NCBI GenBank assembly: GCA_003427395.1
Contig: BFEA01000005.1
Span: 1,288,356-1,311,141 of the forward strand
From: Chara braunii
Lineage: Eukaryota > Streptophyta > Charophyceae > Charales > Characeae
Length of the DNA stretch: 22,786 nt
Direction: 5' to 3'
This document shows, one piece after another, positions 16,448 through 22,786 of this stretch (within the stretch, counting starts at the first letter, position 1; the number at the start of each line of letters is the position of its first letter). The translations under genes were made by a program, and so were the position numbers. Under the pieces are notes generated by a model that searched no databases, had not been told where the DNA came from, and saw only the letters and a list, made by a program, of their open reading frames with translations.

Positions 16448-17809
16448 TTAGGGCGGGAGGGCGGGTCGGGACACATGCGCCTGCATTACTAATAGCGCAT
16501 TTTCCATTCTTTCCATCTTGCTGTCAACCCTGTGCACTCGTTCGTGCAGGCTCTCTATCCCCTTCTTGACCTTATCCCCCGTCTTCCCAGTCAAGTCTAT
16601 AACCTCCCCTTCCTTAAGCAGGGCTAGCTTATCGGTCACCACTGTCTTTTCTGCGAGGTATGTTACCGTGCTGAAGTCCACATCCCTAGTGTACTCGAAC
16701 TTGCTAGTCTGCTGGTAAGCTGAGAGATTCTTATCTTTGTCGAATTCGGAGAACTGCCTGAGGAAGTACTTACTCATTATCCGGTCAGATACTCCGGGAA
16801 TTCGTAGTGCCACAAGAGTAAACGCCCTTAGGAAGTCATTGTAAGTGGCATAGTTCTTCCTTTGGACTGCCGCCAACTCGGCTTCTGTTGCCATCTTCTC
16901 CGCCTTTAGGTACTTCCTCATTATCTCGTTCCTGGTTTCCTTCTAAGATCCACTAGTGGCGACGATGACCATAATGTCTTTACCCAGACTTAGTGACACA
17001 TGCTGCCCCAAATGGTTCATCTTCTCTTCCTCACTCCATTTCAACAAGGCTGCCAGGTTCTCATAGTCTATCAGGAACTCCGTAATGTTCGCCCCATCCA
17101 AAGTGAGTTTTTTCTTGGCATCGGCCAAATACCCCTGATTCTTATTTAGAGCCCGGGTGAGGTTAGCTACTATTTTCTTAAGACCTCCCTCAGAGCTACC
17201 TGCTTCACCGGCCTGACTGGTCCCTTCTCCTTCCTTGCTATCCCCCTGCTTTTCCCCAGCCTTTGGCGTACCCTCAGGATCGAACCATCCTAGCACCCTT
17301 TCTCTAAGACTCCAAAGTCCGTCGCAACCCTTTGCTACTTTCGGTGTGGCGGGCAGGCGGCTAGTCCCGCTGTCCATAGCAGGCGGGGTCGTAGCCTTTT
17401 CTGCCTCCACAGCCGGAGCGTCCCCCTTTTCCTTCCCTTTCTTGTTGGGCGTTCCTTTATGGTTGTTATCTTTACCTCCGTGCCCGATTTCGCCCTGGCT
17501 GACCCTACGTTCCTCTCGCGACCCTTCTCCCAGGAAGTCCCTTTCATTCCCAGCCATTATTTCCTCCATAAGCCTCGCTTTATATTCTGCGGTTCGCTTT
17601 TCTATCTCTGCCAGCTTGCGGTGGGCGTCCGAGACCTTCGTTTTCTTGGGCGTAGTCCCTTCCGAGTTTCGAGGACTCGATCTTCTATTGTCCCTTCCTT
17701 CCCTATTTTTCGGAGGTCCTCTTTTGCTACCCCCGGTTTTCCCCGAACTTTCTCCTGTCGAAAGATCCTTCCCATCTACCCTCGATCCTTTACTGATGCT
17801 TCGTTTCAT
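16448..17809 (-). pseudogene. Gag: basic N-terminus and capsid-like domain, one internal TAG
   Basis: An ATG at 17809 opens 288 codons, then TAG (16943-16945), then the same frame continues 164 codons to TAA at 16448. Residues about 1-60 are Lys/Arg/Ser/Gly-rich. A charged helical stretch (AHRKLAEIEKRTAEYKARLM) comes next and then a low-complexity linker. The capsid-like part runs from LTLDGANITEFLIDYENLAA through HLGQHVSLSL, across the TAG, to EIMRKYLKAEK, YNDFLRAFTLVALRIPGVSD and QFSEFDKDKNLSAYQQ, the helical layout of Ty3/gypsy gag. A late predicted coiled coil (ESLHERVHRVDSKMERMENA) precedes the stop. Gag would form the particle. The first stop is a point change, not a rearrangement, as both sides are in frame. 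Confidence 0.85.
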
Positions 17810-18332
17810 TCTGTACCCCTACCCGTGCCCTGACTTCCTTTGCTTCGGAGTTCCTCAGCCTCTTCTTCCGATGCCATCCCTTTACCTATCTTGCACATGG
17901 AATTTTTTTTTTTGCGAAACGGCCGGTTGTTCATAGTTTCCCTAGTTCCCGGGCCCTAAGGTCCCCTTATTCTTACTTATTTCCATGTTTTCCCGTCTTA
18001 TTTTGTCGGAACGACTCACCTAACAATTTCCTACAGGGCGCCGTCCTATCTTTCTTCTGCCGAAAGGCTTGCTGCCGAGGTTTGGCGTTTTGTCACTGTC
18101 GTGCCCCGGTCCCTTAGGGCGGTGTCTGAGGCTAGTGGCTCTCCCCTCGAGGGTAGCCCTTTTGACTCCCTGACACCCGGATGCCCCAGCGTCTTTCAGC
18201 GCGGGTGGTCTTCCCAGTTCCCTCCTGCCACGATCTCAGGTGGGACGGAACTCCGACCACTACTCTCTTGCTGACGGCTAACTTCTTATTCTGGTTTTCC
18301 ACCTTTTACTTTTTTCCCGGTACTTTCCTTTC
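17810..18332. other. Gag leader region without a clear gene
   Basis: No long minus-strand frame is present between copy A of the four-copy family and gag. A perfect 5' splice-site-like AGGTGAGT lies on the minus strand at 18021-18014. A run of 11 T at about 17910-17920 is present on the plus strand. This may be the untranslated leader of gag. Confidence 0.4.
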
Positions 18333-19070
18333 TCACGTCGGTCCCTCAGGTCTGTCTTGCTCATCCGGTTCTTCAAACAGGTCGGCCACCCCTGCAAGAT
18401 AGTTTTCTCCCATTTCTATTTCCCTGGTAATTATTGGTTCGTATTCCTCAAACGCCATGCGTGGTAACCCGAATATCAGGATCTCGATGAGTTCGAGTAG
18501 TTCACGGGCCTGGTTTCCCCAAAACGGCCCGTGCCTAACTGACACATCGTAAAACATCCCCGTCGTTTGCGGACGAAAGTAGTGGTTCCAGACTAGAGTC
18601 GACTCCACCAGGCTTCTTGCCCTTGAGAGGCTGCCAAATACCAAGTCTACCATGAAGCGAGGCACTCGGCACCGCAGTCCCGTCATCGGGGCCTTAAACT
18701 CTCGCCATCCTCCTATCTCCACCCGGGTTCTCAGTCCCACGTTCATTCTTCCTCGCACCTCCTGGCCTATCCGGTCCCCTATCCTAGTAGCCCTTTGGAA
18801 GATTGGTAACAGCCCATGTCCTAGTGCCAATTCCGTTCCTAGCATGTGCCATCCGACCTCCGACAGGTATACGGTTCCCGTTACCTTTAGGTCGATATAC
18901 AGGTCCTCCCCTGGTCCCCTATCGAACCTCATCCCACTCCACAAGCATTCTACCATCATGAACGCCTGGTCCCTTCCCAGGGTCACGGCTCTCCATTCAG
19001 TGTCAATTCCTCGGACCATGTAGCTTGCCGGGAGCTATACCTCCCATCCGCCTCCACTTTCCGTGGGTGG
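18333..19070 (-). pseudogene. Tandem family copy A: unrecognised ~240-residue protein, one stop
   Basis: The copy nearest gag and the most complete. The frame opens upstream with PPTESGGGWEV, meets TAG at 19035-19037, then LPASYMVRGIDTEWRAV and on to a stop at 18333 (an ATG at 19019 gives 228 residues). Landmarks shared with the other copies: GG-x-E-x-[SI]-LPA near the start; VYLSEVGWHMLGTEL; GGWREFKAP; CRVPRFMVDLVFGSL; and a C-terminal module HGPFWGN...IITREIEMGENYLAG...LFEE. No signal peptide, transmembrane segment or known domain was recognised. The in-frame TAG lies where copies B and C have Ser. It is on the same strand as gag, about 520 bp upstream. Confidence 0.6.
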
Positions 19071-19265
19071 CCGAGGGTGCGTGGGCCGTCGCGACATCCG
19101 TGCAAGTCTCATCGCCATTGTTGATTAGCGGTCCCCTGCACAGTTTTAAACAGCAAGCGAATTTTGCTTATTCCATCCATTCTTCGGCCTCACCCGGACA
19201 ACTCCCTGGTCCTTAATTTCGATACTTCTTTTTCTCTCTATCCCTCCCTCTTTTTCTTGCCTCTC

Positions 19266-20041
19266 CTACCGACCTTTCTCTACTTCCATTGGCTCATACA
19301 ATCGGTGTAGGTCATCCACGTACGTCATCCCCTGACTTATTTCCCGTCGAACAACGCCCCACAGAACCCCATTGCTAACAACCGGAGCCCTTGGTCTAGT
19401 GGTAAGCACGGCGCGCAGGGTCCGCAACACTTCATACCTCTGTTCTCCGCTAAACGGCCCCATTTCTAGGAAGGCCCGATAGTATTCTTGGTATACCATC
19501 GCGTCTTCGTATGTCAAACTAGCTGACAAGCTCAAGTCCGCCTAGCCTTTCCAGCAGAAAGGGCGGCAGCCTCATCCGAATGTTTTCGCTAGGCAATTCA
19601 AAACTTCCGGCCCTAGCTACCCTAAGGTCTGCCGTTACATCATCATATCCCGGATCCGCAAATTCGAACCCTGCCCGCCACACTAACTGCCATGCCCCTT
19701 CAAACATACTCAACGGGTCCTCTCCTGATGCCAACAGGACTCCGAGCTCCTGCCAACAGGGCTCCGAACTCCTGCCACTCGTCCTCAGACACATACAATC
19801 GCCCTTCCGCACGCACATGCCCCCGCGGGTCCGGGTTCCATTCCCCATTCTCGTGCGCGCGCCATTCGACCCTCGTTACCAAGTAAACCATATTTTCCAT
19901 GAGCTCAACCCCGACCCAATCCACCACCGGGTGCCAACCCTCGCTTGCGGCCGGCAGACTAATTTCTACTCCACCCTCCACTTCCCTAGGTGGCTCAATG
20001 CCTAGGGGGCGGTCTTCAAGCAACGTCCTCCTTCGTGCCAT
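19266..20041 (-). pseudogene. Tandem family copy B: three frames, 22-bp duplication
   Basis: A possible start ATG at 20041 (MARRRTLLEDRPLGIEPPRE) leads into VEGGVEISLPAASEGW, WVGVEL, RVEWRAHENGEWNPD and EGRLYVSEDEWQEFGALLA. A 22-bp direct duplication (19730-19751 and 19752-19773, two mismatches) then throws the frame. The protein resumes as CWQELGVLLASGEDPLSMFE and continues to ENIRMRLPPFLLERLGG. A second frame change near 19520-19535 leads to YQEYYRAFLEMGPFSGEQRY, VVRREISQGMTYVDDLHRLY. The same landmarks in the same order as copies A and C identify the paralogy. Function unknown. Confidence 0.6.
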
Positions 20042-20163
20042 TGCGCTCTCGTCCTTGGCCTTCTTGCTCACAATTCGCACCGAACCCTACAATGGCCAGA
20101 CATCCCATTCCCTTATCTTAGCAATTCTCCCATGCTTGCCTGGCCCCGCGACTTTTTCCGCTC

Positions 20164-20895
20164 TCAGTCGAACCACAGTACCTCGAACAACTTAAACTTA
20201 TCATCTACATAGCAAGGTGTGGCAGCTACCTCGCGGCGAATTATAGCCTCCCTGGTTTCCGGAGTCACTTCCAGCCGGTCATTCCTTTCGATGTCCAAAA
20301 TGACGAGGGGCCCAAATTTCAAGGATGTTTTATAGAATTCTTCCGTCAACCAGGCGCAATTCACGTGCACCCGCCCCATAGTGCTGGCTACTTCCTCAAC
20401 ATGGTCGAAACCCCCAAACCAATCTGCTACGAACTCGGGTACCCAGGTCTTGGTCCGCAGGCAGGGGGGCCTAAACTCCTTTCACCCTCCCATCATGACT
20501 CTACTACTGACCGCGTCCCATCCTTTGTTAGCAAACCTCTCGCCCGCCCGTCGAGCCCTTGGCTCAGCATCCCCTAAAAGCCACATCGGGTCCTGTCCCG
20601 CTGCGAGTGTGGTGCAAAACAGGTGTCAGCCTTGTTCGGACAGAACGACCATCCCAACCGATTCCACCCTTCCTTCCGTGATCTTCTCCCATCCTTCCTC
20701 TTCCCTTAGTGGGTTCCAGACGCGTTCTACCCATAGGTACGATAGGTCGGGCACAATTTCAGACCCTACCCAGTCACACGTGGTCCCTCTCCATTTATGA
20801 TCTGCAGGTATAGACATTTCTACTCCCCCTTCAACCCGTCTCGGTTCCCATCCTTTGGGTATACAGTCCCACAGCTCGCGAGAAGTCCCAGTCCT
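20164..20895 (-). pseudogene. Tandem family copy C: single frame with two TGA stops
   Basis: One frame stays aligned to the family from 20895 to a stop at 20164, broken only by TGA at 20626-20628 and 20482-20484. It opens with PKGWEPRRVEGGVEMSIPAD, then WVGSEI, VERVWNPLREEEGW and MVVLSEQG-stop-HLFCTTLAAGQDP. Further on: MMGG-stop-KEFRPP, VPEFVADWFGG, then KFGPLVILDIE, AIIRREVAATPCYVDD, LFE. In copy A both stop positions are Trp (EVGWHML and GGWREF), so each TGA is explained by a TGG-to-TGA change. This copy gives the clearest proof that the family was once translated. Function unknown. Confidence 0.65.
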
Positions 20896-21241
20896 CTATC
20901 TCGTCCCCATCCTCATCATCGTTAAAATTCTCCTCCCCGTCAGAGAACAGCTCTCTCAGTCCCTCTAAGAAGGTTTCACCTGCCGCCACATTCCGATATA
21001 TTATCTGCCAATGCACCGGTCTAGAGACAAAGACTTCATCCGCGCTGAGGAGGTTTAATACCTCAGCTAGTTCATCCGCCCAGTTCCCCTCGAACGGTCC
21101 CGCTTCCACCGACAGTCTAAAGAAATCCTGTCGAGCGCACTGGTACAGCCTCAGGCGTGTCATCGACCGGCATATCTGTTCCAGTCTATCCCTGGTCCCG
21201 AAAACCGCATCCACCAGAAACGGGGGTAGCACGCACCTCAT
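20831..21241 (-). pseudogene. Tandem family copy D: C-terminal half only
   Basis: An ATG at 21241 opens 136 residues: RCVLPPFLVDAVFGTRDRLE matches the (R)LPPFLLERLGG position of copy B. It is followed by QDFFRLSVEAGPFEGNWADE and WQIIYRNVAAGETFLEGLRELFSDGEE, the shared C-terminal module, then an acidic tail (NDDEDGDEIEDWD). The N-terminal half found in A-C is absent upstream, so this is the truncated outer copy of the array, or a separate short member. Its 3' end overlaps the start of copy C in another frame (20895-20831), which suggests a duplication boundary with an indel. Confidence 0.5.
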
Positions 21242-22249
21242 TGTCCTAAGGGGGTTCGTCCCAGGGGCACCCCCACCTAGTGCTATGAGATGGATGGGGA
21301 TGGGCCTTTTGCGAGAGGGCTTTACATTGGGGGATGTAGCTCCACTCTCGCGTTAGATGGTAGCTCTTTGATCACCCGTGACTTTTTCTCGATTCATTTA
21401 AGTGTGGCCAGGCAATTGCTCCTTCCAATACGCAGGCAGTCCAGGGAGTTTATTGAGAATTTGTCTTCTTTCGTGTGTAGGCCAAGCGTCATCCATTGGG
21501 CCACACACCTTTTCACTAAGCGTGGTCATTTCTATGGCATCATCGGGGTGCGGTCGCACCGTCCAAGCCCCTAGCCCCTATATTTTTTTTGCTTGACAAT
21601 CATCCTATTCCCATATCCATTGTCGCCCTTAGTCTTTTCAGGCTTCCACAATTGCACGCAGAGCATCAAGACACGGATCCATCACACAGGCCATGTCCCT
21701 TTTTCCAAGCACATGATCATCAAGCCCCGCCCGCATCCATAGTTTACGCTAGGCCCATGTCCATCCCTCGTCGATTTTCCCACTCTTGCCCACGTTCCGC
21801 GGATCCAGTCCCAGTCAAACCATCCTAAGCTACTCACCTGCGTAAGACCACACGAAACAAAAGCCAAATACAATCCCCATTGGGGTCAACACATCGCCCC
21901 TCCCGCAAGCCTAAGTTCTTTCCGTTTCCCATGACCCTCTTGGTTCTGTTCCCCTTCCCTCAAGCAAGCCATGCCTCTTCCTTAGTCATGCCGTCGGGGA
22001 AAATGGTTGAGTCAACTGACCTTGTCACAAGACTTCACCCCTTTTCCGCTCTCCCAGTTGTTCACAAAGGTCTGGTACCTTTCCTTCCCGCTGGCACAAG
22101 GGACCGACAACCCTCCCCTTGCCCTCGCTTTCCACCGAGTGAGGACCAAGTTCTTTTTCCGTTTGTTCCCTCGCAATGTAACAAGTGAGGGGGATAGTTA
22201 GTCACGTACCAAGGAGGGGAAGGGGTGATGGGAGAGTTCAGGGTCAAGA
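21242..22249. other. No recognisable gene
   Basis: No homologue of the family's N-terminal half or of any known gene was seen. A plus-strand 94-codon ATG ORF (21290-21574) reads like ordinary protein sequence but has no recognised motif and no supporting context. There is no TATA-like box or primer-binding site that would mark a 5' LTR on the minus strand. Confidence 0.4.
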
Positions 22250-22353
22250 GGGCTTGAGGAAAAGGGAGAGAGGAGAGAAAGAGGGAAGGAGAGCGAGAGA
22301 GGGAGAGGGGAGGGGGAGAGAGAGAGAGAGAGGAAGAGAGGAGGGAGGAAACA
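22250..22353. repeat. GA-rich homopurine tract
   Basis: About 100 bp are almost purely purine on the plus strand, including a (GA)n run at 22314-22331. The composition matches the longer tract at 2203-2425. Low-complexity ORFs here are artefacts. Confidence 0.85.
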
Positions 22354-22494
22354 AGGAGTTTCACATCCTCATCGACCTTGCTCCTTGACTTACCCTAACC
22401 GGTCCTTCCTAAGGTCCCGCATGCCCCTTGGGGCCCCTAGGACCTTTGTGTGGACGAGGGAAATGATAGAGGAGGGAGAAGGTGTGACGTGGTC

Positions 22495-22786
22495 GGCCAT
22501 GGTGGATCGGTGCGGGTGATGGAGGTGGAAGAAGGTAGGTGAAGGTTGGCTATGGTGGATGGGTGCGGGTGATGGGGGTAGAAGAAGGTAGGTGAAGGTT
22601 GGCTATGTTGGATGGGCGCGAGTGATGGAGGTGGAAGAAGGTAAGTGAAGGTTGGCTATGGCGGACGGGTGCGGGTGATGGAGGTGGAAGAAGGTAGGTG
22701 AAGGTTGACTATGGTGGATGGGTGCGGGTGATGGAGGTGGAAGAAGGTAGGTGAAGGTTGGCTATGGTGGATGGGTGCGGGTGATG
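22495..22786. repeat. 53-bp minisatellite, right end of window
   Basis: The same 53-bp unit as at the left end. Copies start near 22495 (variant), 22548, 22601, 22654, 22707 and 22760; the last is cut by the window end after 27 bases. Orientation is the same as in the left array. Confidence 0.95.

Larger units (their letters stand above)
10455..17809 (-). mobile_element. Degenerate Ty3/gypsy-type LTR retrotransposon coding core
   Basis: In minus-strand order: gag with a zinc knuckle, aspartic protease, reverse transcriptase, RNase H, integrase with HHCC/D,D-35-E/GPY parts, then ORF3. Protease-RT-RH-IN order defines the Ty3/gypsy group. Gag, knuckle and protease share one frame interrupted only by stops. 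At least one later frame change has an obvious small duplication. The ancestor therefore probably had one continuous gag-pol ORF. Stops at 16943, 16448, 15276, 13810, 13219 and 12724, plus an integrase deletion, make it non-autonomous. No primer-binding site or LTR pair was identified. Confidence 0.9.

Noticed and set aside
12724-16945. Fungal RIP as the cause of the stops
   Set aside because: Several changes (TGG to TGA) imply C in a CpC context rather than the CpA context favoured by RIP; not excluded without intact copies.
20482-20628. Programmed readthrough, selenocysteine or a variant genetic code in which TGA means Trp
   Set aside because: TGG is used for Trp throughout, TAG and TAA also interrupt frames, and frameshifts and deletions accompany the stops; simple decay explains it.
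21290-21574. 94-codon plus-strand ATG ORF
   Set aside because: No motif, no promoter, opposite orientation to all recognised genes, and length within chance for this composition.
17810-22494. 5' LTR and primer-binding site for the gag-pol element
   Set aside because: No sequence complementary to a common tRNA 3' end (such as the initiator-Met type) and no copy of the left-hand LTR-like sequence was found by eye; it may lie outside the window or be lost.
1-22786. A circular molecule, suggested by identical minisatellites at both ends
   Set aside because: The right end stops 27 bases into a unit and the left end begins a fresh unit, so the ends do not join in phase.

Overview
The window looks like intergenic, transposon-dense nuclear DNA from a eukaryote. 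There are no bacterial-style operons, rRNAs, tRNAs or CRISPR arrays. Long Ty3/gypsy (Metaviridae-type) retroelement coding sequence sits among minisatellites, microsatellites, hairpin-forming repeats and single-N assembly joins. The gag/pol wording and a fragment that looks like a DNMT3-class cytosine methyltransferase would suit an early-diverging streptophyte such as a charophyte alga, or another repeat-rich non-seed-plant genome. This taxonomic reading is inference; no host gene fixes it.

All recognisable genes lie on the minus strand, so transcription runs from high to low coordinates. In that direction: (1) about 21.24-18.33 kb holds four tandem diverged copies (D, C, B, A) of an unrecognised protein family of roughly 240 residues, all broken or truncated; (2) 17.81-11.47 kb holds a gag-protease-RT-RNase H-integrase polyprotein in canonical Ty3/gypsy order, disrupted by in-frame stops, small frameshifts and a deletion inside the integrase core; (3) 11.12-10.46 kb holds a post-integrase ORF (ORF3) with two SUMO-interaction-like motifs, a SUMO-acceptor-like VKEE and basic nuclear-localisation-like clusters; (4) 9.5-7.4 kb is mainly minisatellite; (5) 7.38-6.84 kb holds the C-terminal half of a C5-cytosine methyltransferase, most like DNMT3, in three frames; (6) near 8.12 and 6.62 kb are two near-identical short blocks made of a perfect hairpin, a polypurine tract and TGTG, which look like the 3' ends of retroelement internal regions where an LTR begins.

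From 6.6 to 2.8 kb there is no convincing gene. It is a mosaic of diverged repeats containing hairpin families, two of which show paired (compensatory) base changes between copies. A minus-strand TATA-like box lies near 2.83 kb, followed by a 75-codon ORF. Below this are a pure GA-rich tract, a 173-bp tandem repeat array and a cluster of inverted repeats. The same 53-bp minisatellite occurs at both extreme ends of the window.

Working together: the gag-pol set is a dead LTR retrotransposon. The four-copy family, ORF3 and the methyltransferase are in the same orientation and could be accessory cargo of this or a related (nested) element. Neither a primer-binding site nor a matching LTR pair could be identified by eye, so membership in one element is not proven. 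Many stops fall where tryptophan is expected, a pattern compatible with C-to-T decay of silenced, methylated transposon DNA.
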